A stretch of DNA of 64,000 nucleotides from Pedobacter sp. Leaf216 (GCF_001421515.1 NZ_LMKM01000035.1:86943-150942), one strand, 5' to 3'; counted from the stretch's first letter, positions 51,782 to 61,129 are shown. Numbers and translations are program-made. Notes: generated from the sequence alone by a model not told the origin.

Positions 51782-53650
51782 TTAGTGTATATTAAAAATT
51801 ACACCGGTATTAAAGTTGAAACCTAAACTATTGTAGCCAATAATTTCGTTATATTTTTCGTTAAGAATGTTTTTGGCATCAAAAAATAACTTCACTCGTT
51901 TTTTAGCCAATGCATATTCTGCGTAAGCATTAAATAGCTTGTAACCCGCTAAATCATCAACGGTATAGGTTACAAAATTTCCATCTTTACGTTTACCAAA
52001 ATAACGGAAGTTGGCACTCACAAATAAGTTGCTGGTGGCCTGTGCACCTGCAGTGATACCAAAAGTATGCTTTGGTCTGCGGAAAAGATAGTTGGCAACA
52101 GCATTATCTACAAAGTTAAACTCATTACCTTCTACATATGCGTAATAACCGTTAATTGTAAATACACTGAATTTAGCTGCTGGTTCTACTTCAAAACCTT
52201 TGGTTTTCTGACTCACCTGATTGATGTATCCATTTGGAAAAGCATAAAGAATTGCATCCGTTAAATCGCGTTTGTAACCTGCCAGGCGTAAGCTAAACTG
52301 ATCATCAGCAAAACTAAAGTTAACTCCTGCCTCGTAATTTTGTGATTTCTCCGGCTTTAAATCAAGGTTGGCTCCAAACTGACCAAAAAGCATATTTAGT
52401 GTAGGCACTTTAAATGCAGTTGAAACTGTTCCGAATAATTTTATCTCTTTAATAATATTAATGCTTGGGGTAATTGAGTAGGTATAGTTTTCGCCATATT
52501 GTTTGTGTTTATTGTAACGTCCGCCAATTTCAAGATTAAAAACACTTAAATCATGTAAAAATAATGATCCGTATGCGGCAAAAATATTAGTTTCGGGCTT
52601 GTTTGCTGCTGATGATAATTTCATTACGCGATTATCAATCCCTACTAATAAATCGAGTTTATTGTTTATTTTTTGGTTATAAAATAAATCCAACAATGAT
52701 ACCCTTCCTTCATTAAGGCTCGAAAACTGACTATGCGCATCGTTTCTTGTACTTTCAAAACTATAATTTAATGTTACTTTACCTGTAGCAAATTCGTATT
52801 TTGCATTTGTACCTGCGGCAAAGTTTTTAAGGATAGAATAGTTGTTTGCATCGGTAAATGCACCACCATCAAACTTATAATCGCCATAATAATAACGTAC
52901 AAAAGGATTTACGGAAAAATGGTTATCTAATTTAATTCCAAAATTTGCGTTTAAGGCATCGGTTTTAAAACCATCTTTATCAAATGCAGCATTACTTGTT
53001 GCAGGTGTTGCCGCTTCAGAAATTCCATCTGTTTTTGCGTGGGTATAGTTGATGTTATAAGTAAAACCTTCAACACCACCGTTTAAACCAATTGTTCCTT
53101 TATAAGTTTCGTAACTGCCAGCACTGGCTACACCGTAAATGGTATTTCCCTTCGGACCAGCTTTTTTTGTAATGATATTGATTACACCTGCAACAGCATC
53201 AGATCCATAAATGGTAGATTGGCCACCTCTTAAAATTTCGATATGGTCAATCTGATCGATGGAAATCAACCTTAAATCGAAAGCGCCTCCGTTACCTGAT
53301 GGATCGTTTTGTACAATACCATCAATTAACACTACAGCATAAGCACTTCCTGCACCCCTGAAAAATACTGATTTGTTTAAACCTGGATTGCTGCTTGCAC
53401 CCGCAACAATAATTCCGGCTTGTTCGCTAATTAGTTCCGGCAATGATTTACCATTGCTGCGCTCTAATACCTCGCGACTGATAATGGTAACAACTTTACC
53501 TGTTTGAGATTGTTTCTGATCGTTTTTAGTTGCAGAAATTACAACATCTTTAAGCTGCAAACTGTCTTGAGTTTGCGCATTAGCCACCTGGCTAATCATT
53601 AACTGTGCAAAGCCTAAACCGGCTACAGTTAGCATTGTTTGTTTGTTCAT
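51782..53650 (-). CDS. btuB: BtuB-type TonB-dependent outer membrane receptor
   Basis: This 622-residue receptor has a signal peptide (ending QVANAQ), a TonB box region (LKDVVISATK), an N-terminal plug (about 35-160) with SVFFRGAGSAYAVVLIDGI and GQSTIYGSDAVAGVINIITKK, and a 22-strand barrel ending in an aromatic residue (FNFNTGVIFNIH). The upstream cobalamin riboswitch fixes its job as cobamide uptake. DUF6580 follows after 40 bp. It is clearly distinct in size and sequence from the second receptor at 57378-59414, so the two may take different corrinoids. Confidence 0.93.
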   Translation of the reverse strand: MNKQTMLTVAGLGFAQLMISQVANAQTQDSLQLKDVVISATKNDQKQSQTGKVVTIISREVLERSNGKSLPELISEQAGIIVAGASSNPGLNKSVFFRGAGSAYAVVLIDGIVQNDPSGNGGAFDLRLISIDQIDHIEILRGGQSTIYGSDAVAGVINIITKKAGPKGNTIYGVASAGSYETYKGTIGLNGGVEGFTYNINYTHAKTDGISEAATPATSNAAFDKDGFKTDALNANFGIKLDNHFSVNPFVRYYYGDYKFDGGAFTDANNYSILKNFAAGTNAKYEFATGKVTLNYSFESTRNDAHSQFSSLNEGRVSLLDLFYNQKINNKLDLLVGIDNRVMKLSSAANKPETNIFAAYGSLFLHDLSVFNLEIGGRYNKHKQYGENYTYSITPSINIIKEIKLFGTVSTAFKVPTLNMLFGQFGANLDLKPEKSQNYEAGVNFSFADDQFSLRLAGYKRDLTDAILYAFPNGYINQVSQKTKGFEVEPAAKFSVFTINGYYAYVEGNEFNFVDNAVANYLFRRPKHTFGITAGAQATSNLFVSANFRYFGKRKDGNFVTYTVDDLAGYKLFNAYAEYALAKKRVKLFFDAKNILNEKYNEIIGYNSLGFNFNTGVIFNIH

Positions 53651-53655
53651 TTGAT

Positions 53656-53671
53656 TGTGGTTTTGCCCACA
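53656..53671 (-). promoter_or_regulatory. Start-proximal hairpin, candidate riboswitch expression platform
   Basis: On the minus strand TGTGG-GCAAAA-CCACA forms a short stem that ends six bases before the btuB ATG. A similar hairpin stands at the same place before the second receptor (59421-59436). This suits riboswitch control of ribosome access, since no terminator is seen in either leader. Confidence 0.4.
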
Positions 53672-53763
53672 GCCAACAGATTAGAAAAGGAAATGAAAAT
53701 ACGAAAAACGTTAAGTACCTCAATCCTAGCTTCAATCCCCGAAAGCTATGAAATTAAACGCTA

Positions 53764-53927
53764 AAGGCAGGTCTTCTGACTTACTCCCGGTTTTCTGTCT
53801 TCCCGTAACGGATACCGAAACAGTGACTTATAGATTGAAAAACGTTATAGAGCTTACAGCTGCGGGACAGTTACAGATTTACACTGTATTCCCTTTTAAT
53901 TCCGGGTGTAATGCCGGAAACCAAAAG
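53764..53927 (-). ncRNA. Cobalamin riboswitch 1 (upstream of btuB)
   Basis: On the minus strand the leader ends with the B12 box AAGTCAGAAGACCTGCC (53766-53782) and contains the conserved core reading GGGAA...CAGTGTAAATCTGTAACTGTCCCGCAGCTGTAAGC. Cobalamin riboswitches bind adenosyl- or other cobalamins and repress uptake genes. Its aptamer is nearly identical to riboswitch 2 over its 5' half, including a 56-base block. The 200-bp leader to btuB also matches. Confidence 0.93.
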
Positions 53928-53932
53928 CAGCG

Positions 53933-53940
53933 CAAATGTA
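53933..53940 (-). promoter_or_regulatory. -7 element of the btuB riboswitch transcript
   Basis: On the minus strand this reads TACATTTG then C, a perfect TAnnTTTG match. The RNA would start about 53927, just at the 5' edge of the aptamer. A TTTG lies 17 bp upstream. The same element occurs before riboswitch 2. Confidence 0.65.
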
Positions 53941-54096
53941 GTAAAAAAAGTATAGAGCAAAGCGTAAAAAACATGGACTAGCTTTGTTGGTATTTTAATC
54001 TCTTAGGATGCTGAAGCTCCGATGAAAAAAAATCGGAAGCTGCCGCTACTATCGGGTTTATATAGGAGGGCTTGCAGTATTGAAATCCAGCATCAT

Positions 54097-54132
54097 AAAA
54101 AAAGGCCTGCAATGATGATTTTGCAGACCTTT
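54097..54132 (-). terminator. Intrinsic terminator of the BtuG-like operon
   Basis: An AAAGGCCTGCAA stem pairs with TTGCAGACCTTT (one mismatch) around a 7-base loop. It begins 23 bp past the stop of the DUF5074-like gene at 54155, with T-rich sequence after it on the minus strand. The interval 53941-54096 holds another small inverted repeat (AGCTCCGAT/ATCGGAAGCT) and no gene. Confidence 0.78.
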
Positions 54133-54154
54133 AAGATTGAGGCATTATAATTTT

Positions 54155-55258
54155 TTAGTGGAAGATAGCCAAATCATTAAAAAATATTTTTGTAAAATCG
54201 GTAGTAACGCCATCACCACCGTATTTAATTCTTTTTACCAACGCACCTGTAGAGGCATTGTAAATCAACAGGTAGTTTACGGTAGCGGCTGCGCCATAAT
54301 TTTGGATTCCATTAATTACGACATAATCTTTATTTCTATCGTAACGGATCGCTCCGTAAACCATAAATGGATCTTCGGTAATATTGATAAACGGTTGCGA
54401 TAACGATGTTTTATCACCATCAACGTATTTATAAATAGCCTTTCCTGAATGGTAGAAAACCGCATTTTCTTTTGTTGAAGCGGTAATTCTTGTCGGTGCA
54501 TCCAGCCCAAAGGTTCCTATTGACACTGGTAAAGCCACTCCTGTAGTATCAAGGTTATTGTCTATAGCGATTAACCTGCTACCTGTAGAAGCCCAAACTT
54601 TGCCATTTGGTGTTTGTGCAAATCCACGGTTAATATTAGAGAAACTTTTTACCAGTGAATAATTATTAGCGGATACAATTTTTGCACCATTGCTCTGTAA
54701 AAGATACACATAATCGCCTTTTTTCCACATATCACCGGTATTTACAGCCCCAACAGAAGTTAGTTTATTTTGTACTGCCAATGTATTTAAATCAATCTGG
54801 TAAACACCATCATTGGCACTTACCAATCCCCTGTTTCCATCAACCTTTATAATGCTTCTCCAGTTACTGGCTTCCTGTACATATCTGGCCTCTTCTTTTA
54901 AAGTGTATTCGTTTATTTTTACAATTGGGCCATTCACCTTGCACATTAAATAAATGCTTCCGTTTATTACTGATGCAAACTGCAATGTACTCGTTTTGGC
55001 TGCATTTGATAACAGATTACCCGGGTTTTCTTTCTCGTATGCCCTAATGTTAAGGGTATCATCACCGTAACGATAAAAGCTTACTGTGCCAGCGTTTTGT
55101 CCGTAAGATCCTTCCCCAATTACAAAAAAGCCATTGTCGTATTTACCTGCAACCGGATCTATTTGTATGTTTTCTACAGTGTCCTTTTTACAAGCGTATA
55201 AACCTGTGGTTAAAATTAATGCCCCGATCAGAAGCTGTTTAAAGTTTAATTGTTTCAT
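54155..55258 (-). CDS. DUF5074/YncE-like beta-propeller surface lipoprotein
   Basis: The 367-residue protein has a lipoprotein signal (TTGLYAC, C23), then repeated blade-like strands (GFFVIGEGSYGQNAG, QFASVINGSIYLMC, RGLVSANDGVYQIDL, KVWASTGSRLIAID, NAVFYHSGKAIYKY). It is probably an outer-surface beta-propeller. It is the last gene of the riboswitch-2 operon. By analogy with BtuG it may help capture corrinoids at the cell surface, though its sequence is clearly different from the BtuG-like gene in the same operon. Confidence 0.78.
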   Translation of the reverse strand: MKQLNFKQLLIGALILTTGLYACKKDTVENIQIDPVAGKYDNGFFVIGEGSYGQNAGTVSFYRYGDDTLNIRAYEKENPGNLLSNAAKTSTLQFASVINGSIYLMCKVNGPIVKINEYTLKEEARYVQEASNWRSIIKVDGNRGLVSANDGVYQIDLNTLAVQNKLTSVGAVNTGDMWKKGDYVYLLQSNGAKIVSANNYSLVKSFSNINRGFAQTPNGKVWASTGSRLIAIDNNLDTTGVALPVSIGTFGLDAPTRITASTKENAVFYHSGKAIYKYVDGDKTSLSQPFINITEDPFMVYGAIRYDRNKDYVVINGIQNYGAAATVNYLLIYNASTGALVKRIKYGGDGVTTDFTKIFFNDLAIFH

Positions 55259-55276
55259 TATAATATATTGTGTTAT

Positions 55277-56209
55277 TTATTTTTTTAAAAGTTTAAGATC
55301 AACTGCCCCACCAAATTCTGTTGAGATTTCGCCCAAATAACGCGACCGTTCATTGTCATTATCAGGGCTAAAAGGATTCCCATTATTATTTTGTGCAGTG
55401 TATACCTTTACAAAATCGACTGAGCTAAGGCTTACTTTTTTGCCTGTATTATCTACCGCCCAATCAATATCAAAGGTGTTATATCCCCTTCCTAATGATT
55501 CCTGCAAAGTAATGTACTCGCTCGATCCGGTATCTGAATAGCCAAAAGCAAAAGGTTTATTGGTTATGATATCTCCGGGATTTAATGTGTTTTTAAGTAA
55601 AGTTCCGGTAAAAGAAATTTCATTTGTAGTAGCCCATGAAGGGAAATAATCTTGCGTATGGAACTGGTTTTTCAATATAAATCCCTCCTTCCCCTGATTA
55701 TCTGCCCAACGGATATCATCTGTTAATTTCGCAGGTTTGTAATAGGTAATTTTATAATTTTTGAGGGTGGTTGAGGCATTGTATTCACTTCCTGCAAGTT
55801 CATACCAAACATCATCCGGAATTCCATTTTTGTTTACGTCCTGCATTACAGACACAATGCCAGGTTCAGAAAATTCCATATCCACTCCAATTAAAGGATT
55901 ACCGTAAATGCCCAGATCGGCCCCAGCTGAATTGGTTACGCTATGATCAAAACCAAATACGATAAAACCCCCATAACCACCAAGTGAAATAAGACCATTG
56001 CCAGCACTACCAATTAAGATGTCGGTTTTAACCAGATCATTTGTAAACTGCCCTGGAGCTTGTTTAAATTCGTATATTTTACTTAAATAAGGAGATTGAT
56101 TAGCAACGGGTTTATCGCCTCCGTTATCTTTTTCTACCGCGCTTTCCTTTTTACAGGAAAATAGCACAGCTGATAAAAGTGTTAAGATTATTGTAAATTT
56201 TGTATTCAT
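55277..56209 (-). CDS. Surface lipoprotein of the B12 operon, unknown fold
   Basis: The 310-residue protein has a lipoprotein signal (SAVLFSC, C19). The mature part has strand-rich blocks including NGLISLGGYGGFIVFGFD, PDDVWYELAGSEY and GRGYNTFDIDWAVD, typical of cell-surface proteins found next to B12 TonB receptors in Bacteroidota. Acidic and aromatic residues cluster around DVNKNGIPDDVW, a likely calcium loop. It lies 18 bp before the DUF5074 gene. A role comparable to BtuH (second cobalamin-binding surface lipoprotein) is possible. Confidence 0.7.
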   Translation of the reverse strand: MNTKFTIILTLLSAVLFSCKKESAVEKDNGGDKPVANQSPYLSKIYEFKQAPGQFTNDLVKTDILIGSAGNGLISLGGYGGFIVFGFDHSVTNSAGADLGIYGNPLIGVDMEFSEPGIVSVMQDVNKNGIPDDVWYELAGSEYNASTTLKNYKITYYKPAKLTDDIRWADNQGKEGFILKNQFHTQDYFPSWATTNEISFTGTLLKNTLNPGDIITNKPFAFGYSDTGSSEYITLQESLGRGYNTFDIDWAVDNTGKKVSLSSVDFVKVYTAQNNNGNPFSPDNDNERSRYLGEISTEFGGAVDLKLLKK

Positions 56210-56253
56210 ATTCAGTTAATTAGGTTTTTTAAAAAATTCTTCATGGTATATAT

Positions 56254-57381
56254 TTAATTTATAAATGCAATGTGGGCCGGGATATCGCCAGTAGTAACCG
56301 ACCATTTTAAGCGACCTTCTGAGCTGTAACAGTGTAATTTTCCGGGGGTAACATAATCTTTAGCGTCTGTTACATATACATCTTTACTGGTAGGGTTAAC
56401 CGCAATTCCGTAAGGGATTTTAATGTCCTTTTCAGTACCATCCGTAATAAATTTGCGATCCATTATTGTTTCGTCCTTTACGTTGATCATGTTGTAGCTA
56501 ATTTTGTTTTTACCCACTACATAGTTCCATTCTGTGCTGTAGATATATGCGTAATCATCATCAATAACCAGGTTACCAGCGGCAATATTGAATACCTTTT
56601 TAATTTGGTCGGTTTGGGTATCAATTACAAAAAGCTTTGATGGGATGCTATAATAATCTCCACGTGAAGTCACATACAAATCACCATAACGATCAGCTTT
56701 AACGCGATGCAGATTTATAGCAACCTCAATGCGCTTGATTTCATTAAAACTGGGCAGATCAATCACAGACAGGGTATGCTCATAATCTGGCGGACTATAA
56801 CCACCTGAATTTGTTACATATAATTTACTGCCGATAATGGCCATTTCTTCTGGCTGTCGGCCAACCTCAACTGTACGGTTTATGCTGAGTGTCGCAGTGT
56901 CTATCTCGGCCACAATTCCATTAGGTGCCTTCGGATCGCCTACTTTGCCTAAATAAGCACTTATATAAGCTTTGCCATTATTGAAAGTGATGTAACGGCA
57001 ATTGGTGATGTTGATCTGTCCGATTTTCTTTCCTGTTTTTACATTCAACACTTCAACCTTATTTGATACGTTAACCACTACGTAAAGCTTGCTACCATAA
57101 CGGCCAATATCATTCCCTACATCGCCCAAACCTTTGGTAACCTCTGGGTTGACCTGATTGTATAGGTTACGGGTATAAATGCCATTAACCAGGTCCATAT
57201 AATCCAACGAGGCCTTATTCATGTTCATATTACCTTCGTTAACCAGGTAAAACCCTTTCACAGCAGAAGTTGGTTCTGGTTCTAACCTGCTAATTTCTGA
57301 AGGCAAAGGCTTGGGGTCTTTTCTACAGGAGGCCAAAACCACCAAAAACAATATGTTTATCGTAAATTTTAAATGCTTCAT
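56254..57381 (-). CDS. BtuG-like YncE-type beta-propeller cobamide-binding lipoprotein
   Basis: The 375-residue lipoprotein (signal LVVLASC, C19) is made of propeller blades: SKLYVVVNVSNKVEVLNVKTGKKI, FNNGKAYISAYLG, SKLYVTNSGGYSPPDYEHTLSVIDL, GDLYVTSRGDYY and SKDVYVTDAKDYVTPGKLHCY (each quoted by core strands). BtuG proteins of Bacteroides are surface propellers that bind B12 tightly and sit on BtuB as a lid. Its ATG overlaps the receptor's TGA (ATGA), so translation is coupled in the same order as btuB-btuG. Confidence 0.85.
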   Translation of the reverse strand: MKHLKFTINILFLVVLASCRKDPKPLPSEISRLEPEPTSAVKGFYLVNEGNMNMNKASLDYMDLVNGIYTRNLYNQVNPEVTKGLGDVGNDIGRYGSKLYVVVNVSNKVEVLNVKTGKKIGQINITNCRYITFNNGKAYISAYLGKVGDPKAPNGIVAEIDTATLSINRTVEVGRQPEEMAIIGSKLYVTNSGGYSPPDYEHTLSVIDLPSFNEIKRIEVAINLHRVKADRYGDLYVTSRGDYYSIPSKLFVIDTQTDQIKKVFNIAAGNLVIDDDYAYIYSTEWNYVVGKNKISYNMINVKDETIMDRKFITDGTEKDIKIPYGIAVNPTSKDVYVTDAKDYVTPGKLHCYSSEGRLKWSVTTGDIPAHIAFIN

Positions 57382-59414
57382 AGTTTATAATTTAACGTTA
57401 GCCTGTAATTTCTACCTGGCATAGGGAAATTTGGAATAAGGTCGTAATATTGGTTTAGCAGGTTATTTACTTCTCCGTTGATATTGATACTTCCGTTTTT
57501 CAGCTTAAATTCATAACCAATGGCCGCATCATGGGTGTACCAGGGTTCCATATAATTATAAATGTTGTTCGCTTTTTGATTGTAACGGAAGCCGGTATAG
57601 ATAAAACCGTAGTTGGCGTGCCAGTTATGGTAATCTATCCGGGCTAAAAATGAACCACTGTTTTTTGGGATGTAAGGAATCTGATCTCGATAAGTTTCCT
57701 CCTGTTTTGAAGTTACATCAACTGCCTTTTGATAAGTGTAATTAAGCGCTATATTAACCACTAAAGCATTACAGGGCTCAAATGCGGTTTTGGCATTAAT
57801 TTCCAAACCATGGATGTTTACCAAACCTATATTGTACATTATCCAGCGGTACAGGTTTGCACCCGGCTGTGCCACAATTTTATCTATTATCCGGTTGTAA
57901 TAAACATCAGTTTGGAAATCGATAAATTTTATCCGCTTATCATTAAAATTTTTAAAATACGTTATGCCAACATCATATTGTTTGGTGTATTCAGGATTTA
58001 AAAGCGTATTGCCAATGAACGTATAATACAGGTCGTTAAAAGTAGGCATCCGGAAAATGTCTTTATAAAATGCCCTTATTCTGATGTCTTGATTATTTAA
58101 GAACTTCCACGAAAGCATAACTGTTGGACTGAAAACTTGCTTATTACCCGCCGAAGAATATAATTTTACCTGATCAATTACAGTGGTGCTCAATACATTT
58201 GCCTGGATAGTGAGCTTTTTTAACGTTAGTGATGAGCCTAACACATTTAAAAAGGTATTCCTGTTTGGATAAGGAAAACGGTAAATATTGGCATCTAAAG
58301 TTTGATAGCTATAATCAGCTGCATAAGCTGCTTCCCAAACCGAATTGATTTTATATTTCCCCGAAAAAGATAAGTAAGCTTCCTGCTCTTTAAAGCGGTT
58401 ATCTAAAAAGCCAGTGGTGGTTACATAATCCGGGTCTAAATAACGCTGATAAACGTAACCGTATTTTCCATTTATAAGAATGCTGAATCTATCGGATAGT
58501 TTTTTCTCCATACTCCCCTGGATAAAGAAATCGCGGTCCCAAATTCTTTGCGTAAAATCAAACCTATTGGATACAATTGCACCGGGTAATCCCCTATCTG
58601 ATAAAAAGGAATACGCTTGAGCATGCCATTTTCCGTTTTTAAATTTGCCAAACAATAAGGCCTGTAACCGAAAACGTTCTACATCGCCATTATTTCTTAC
58701 CGCAGTGGTATCAAAAACTCCGTTGGTGTACCTGAATTTATATTTCCCATCAGCGTGGATATATTCAGTATTTATACTTGCACTTAAATTCTCGCTAACC
58801 TTATACCGGTAAATTAAAGAAGGATTGATCAATCCAAACGAACCGCTTTTTAAAGTTAGCTCAACCTGTTTGCGCTGGTTTTCTTCAAAATCAGGTGCTT
58901 TGGTTTTTAAATAAATGCTACTTGCAGAAGCATACCCCTTAGCTGGAATAAGCAATTCTGGCTTTTGTCCGCTATATAAGGCAATTTCATCGAGGTTACT
59001 GAGTGAGAATTTTCCCAAATCTACCTGTCCGTTTTGGGCGTTGCCAACCTGAACGCCATCTAAAAAAACTGCGGTATGGTTAGTGCCCAGGCTTCGTACA
59101 TTTACCGTTTTCAAACCGCCTATGCCACCATAATCTTTTAATTGTACACCCGAAAAGTAACGGATAGCATCAGCAACGGATAAACTGTTAATTCTTTTCA
59201 GATCTTCGGATGATAAAATCTGAAGTGGTGTTGGCGATTTGCTTTGCTCGGTTAATCGGTACTCCCTGATCTGAACCTCTTTCAGCTGGGTTGCTTTTTT
59301 TGTACTGTCAGTTTGTGCCCAGGTATTTAAAGGCCATAAAAATCCTGTCCATAAAATGGTAGAACATAGAAAAAACAGCATTGTGCCCGCATAGGCAGAA
59401 TGTTTTTGTGTCAT
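57378..59414 (-). CDS. TonB-dependent cobamide receptor, second BtuB-like
   Basis: This receptor (678 residues from the ATG at 59414) has a signal anchor ending NTWAQ, a TonB-box region (TQLKEVQIREY), a plug (about 50-165) with NVRSLGTNHTAVFLDGVQVG, and a barrel ending NYRLTLNYKL. I chose the ATG at 59414 because it lies at the same distance from the riboswitch leader as the btuB ATG. A start at 59486 would place codons inside that conserved leader. It heads the operon with the BtuG-like and two other lipoproteins. Confidence 0.9.
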   Translation of the reverse strand: MTQKHSAYAGTMLFFLCSTILWTGFLWPLNTWAQTDSTKKATQLKEVQIREYRLTEQSKSPTPLQILSSEDLKRINSLSVADAIRYFSGVQLKDYGGIGGLKTVNVRSLGTNHTAVFLDGVQVGNAQNGQVDLGKFSLSNLDEIALYSGQKPELLIPAKGYASASSIYLKTKAPDFEENQRKQVELTLKSGSFGLINPSLIYRYKVSENLSASINTEYIHADGKYKFRYTNGVFDTTAVRNNGDVERFRLQALLFGKFKNGKWHAQAYSFLSDRGLPGAIVSNRFDFTQRIWDRDFFIQGSMEKKLSDRFSILINGKYGYVYQRYLDPDYVTTTGFLDNRFKEQEAYLSFSGKYKINSVWEAAYAADYSYQTLDANIYRFPYPNRNTFLNVLGSSLTLKKLTIQANVLSTTVIDQVKLYSSAGNKQVFSPTVMLSWKFLNNQDIRIRAFYKDIFRMPTFNDLYYTFIGNTLLNPEYTKQYDVGITYFKNFNDKRIKFIDFQTDVYYNRIIDKIVAQPGANLYRWIMYNIGLVNIHGLEINAKTAFEPCNALVVNIALNYTYQKAVDVTSKQEETYRDQIPYIPKNSGSFLARIDYHNWHANYGFIYTGFRYNQKANNIYNYMEPWYTHDAAIGYEFKLKNGSININGEVNNLLNQYYDLIPNFPMPGRNYRLTLNYKL

Positions 59415-59420
59415 TTTGAT

Positions 59421-59436
59421 TGTGAGTTTAACCCAC
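59421..59436 (-). promoter_or_regulatory. Start-proximal hairpin of the second receptor leader
   Basis: On the minus strand TGTGGGTT...AACTCACA forms a stem with one mismatch, ending seven bases before the ATG, matching the hairpin before btuB in position. Confidence 0.35.
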
Positions 59437-59526
59437 AGCCAACAGATGGAAAAGAAATGAAAATACGAAAACCGTAAGTACCTCACTCCTTAGCTTCAAT
59501 CCCCGAAAGCTATGAAATATAATGCT

Positions 59527-59693
59527 AAGGCAGGTCTTCTGACTTACTCCCGGCTTTCCTGCCTTCCCATCCCGAGGTATCAGAACAGTGGCAAATTGAT
59601 TGGAAATCCGTTAAGGAGCTTACAGCTGCGGGACAGTTACAGATTTACACTGTATTCCCTTTTAATTCCGGTTGTAAGGCCGGAAACCAAAAG
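59527..59693 (-). ncRNA. Cobalamin riboswitch 2 (upstream of the TonB-BtuG operon)
   Basis: On the minus strand it ends with the B12 box AAGTCAGAAGACCTGCC (59529-59545) and shares with riboswitch 1 a 56-base identical block from CCGGAATTAAAAGGG to the CTGTAAGCTC end. The 3' half differs more (peripheral stem region about 59556-59618). It controls the receptor, BtuG-like and two lipoprotein genes. Confidence 0.93.
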
Positions 59694-59698
59694 CAGCG

Positions 59699-59706
59699 CA
59701 AATGTA
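59699..59706 (-). promoter_or_regulatory. -7 element of the second riboswitch transcript
   Basis: On the minus strand this reads TACATTTG then C, a perfect TAnnTTTG match, with TTTC 19 bp upstream as a possible -33. The sequence from here into the aptamer is identical to that at riboswitch 1. The remaining gap to the next gene (59707-59881) shows nothing else. Confidence 0.65.
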
Positions 59707-59881
59707 GTAAAAAGAGCGGATAGCAGAAATTTTGTTGCTTAATTGCGATGAATATTGAAAATAGGGTAAGATATACAACATCCAAGTTATCGTCAATTAG
59801 AACGGGTTATAATGTAAAATGCATGATGGAAAATGGTGCTATTAACAGAAAAACCTAAATTAGGAATCAAAATTTACAAAC

Positions 59882-61129
59882 ATGAGCAGGATTTTAACCC
59901 TAATATTTTCGTTATTCAGCTTAAACACTATGGCACAAAAAACCGATACCGTTTTTCTGAAAAAGTTAATGGAAAGCAAACCAGAACTATTTTCTGCCAT
60001 TCTTCAACATCCAGATCATAACCAGATCCAGGTATTATATACCCAGATTAACCGCGATGCAAAGAATACTGCTACGTTTAAAACCTTTAGCTACAATTTA
60101 AATCCGCACCATTACTTTTATCCCGCCAGTACCGTTAAACTCGCCGCTGTAATTTTCGCTTTAGAAAAAGTGAACCGATTGAAAAGTACAGGACTAACGC
60201 TTAACAGTACAATGATTACGGATAGCGGCTATAAAAATCAAACAAAGGTTTTAGCAGATACGAGTGCGAAAAACAAACTTCCCTCCATAGCGCATTATAT
60301 TAAAAAGATTTTGCTTACCAGTGATAATGATGCCTTTAACCGTTTATTCGAATTTATTGGCCGTGCCGAAATTAACGAAAAACTCAAAGCAAATGGTTTT
60401 AACGATAGCCGTATTCTTAACCGTTTGGCCATTGGCGATGCAGGAGAATCGGCTAAGCATACCAACCCAATTAAGTTTTATAACGGGCAGCAATTGGTGT
60501 ACAATCAGCCTGCGCAATACGACCCTAAAGAATATGAACTTAAACTAAATAATTTAGTTATGGGTACGGGTTACCTGGACAGTACAGATAAACTGGTTAA
60601 TAAACCTTTTAGTTTAGCAGGCAAAAATGCTTTCGCCATTAACGACCAGCAAAAATTAATGCAAAAATTGATTTTTCCGGAAGCGTTTCCAGTTAAAGAA
60701 AGATTTAAACTTACCGCAGAAGATTATAAACTCATTTATACTTATATGAGTAAATATCCCACAGAAAGCGATTTCCCTAAATATGATGCTAAAGAATTTT
60801 GGCCTACTTATGCTAAAATGCTGTATTACGGAAGAGCGCAGGTTAAACCTGATGCTGATATTAGAATTTTTAATAAATATGGCGACAGTTACGGTTTCAT
60901 TATAGATAATGCTTATTTCGTCGATTTTAAAAACGGAATTGAATATTTCCTTACAGCTGTGGTTCAAAGTAATGAAGACGGTATTTATAACGATAATAAG
61001 TACGAATATGATACCGTGTGCTTTCCGTTTATGAAGAATTTAGGACGAACAATTTATGATCTTGAATTAAAAAGAAACAAAAAGTTTAAACCTGATTTAA
61101 CTAAATTCAAAATGGATTACACTTATTAA
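59882..61129 (+). CDS. Secreted serine hydrolase related to class A beta-lactamases
   Basis: The 415-residue protein has a signal peptide (ending NTMAQ) and the penicillin-recognising motifs SxxK at S83-K86 (PASTVK), SDN at 147-149 (LLTSDNDAFN) and a KYG-type third motif (FNKYGDSYGF). It is longer than true class A beta-lactamases and has no omega-loop ExxLN that I can find, so beta-lactam hydrolysis is doubtful. A periplasmic peptidase or esterase role is more likely. It is divergent from the B12 locus and monocistronic. Confidence 0.82.
   Translation: MSRILTLIFSLFSLNTMAQKTDTVFLKKLMESKPELFSAILQHPDHNQIQVLYTQINRDAKNTATFKTFSYNLNPHHYFYPASTVKLAAVIFALEKVNRLKSTGLTLNSTMITDSGYKNQTKVLADTSAKNKLPSIAHYIKKILLTSDNDAFNRLFEFIGRAEINEKLKANGFNDSRILNRLAIGDAGESAKHTNPIKFYNGQQLVYNQPAQYDPKEYELKLNNLVMGTGYLDSTDKLVNKPFSLAGKNAFAINDQQKLMQKLIFPEAFPVKERFKLTAEDYKLIYTYMSKYPTESDFPKYDAKEFWPTYAKMLYYGRAQVKPDADIRIFNKYGDSYGFIIDNAYFVDFKNGIEYFLTAVVQSNEDGIYNDNKYEYDTVCFPFMKNLGRTIYDLELKRNKKFKPDLTKFKMDYTY

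Noticed and set aside
53748..53981. Open frame on the + strand over riboswitch 1
   Set aside because: It is antisense to a well-conserved cobalamin aptamer; the frame is explained by the RNA's sequence conservation.
59512..59742. Open frame on the + strand over riboswitch 2
   Set aside because: Same reason: it mirrors the aptamer and shares residues with the equivalent frame at riboswitch 1.
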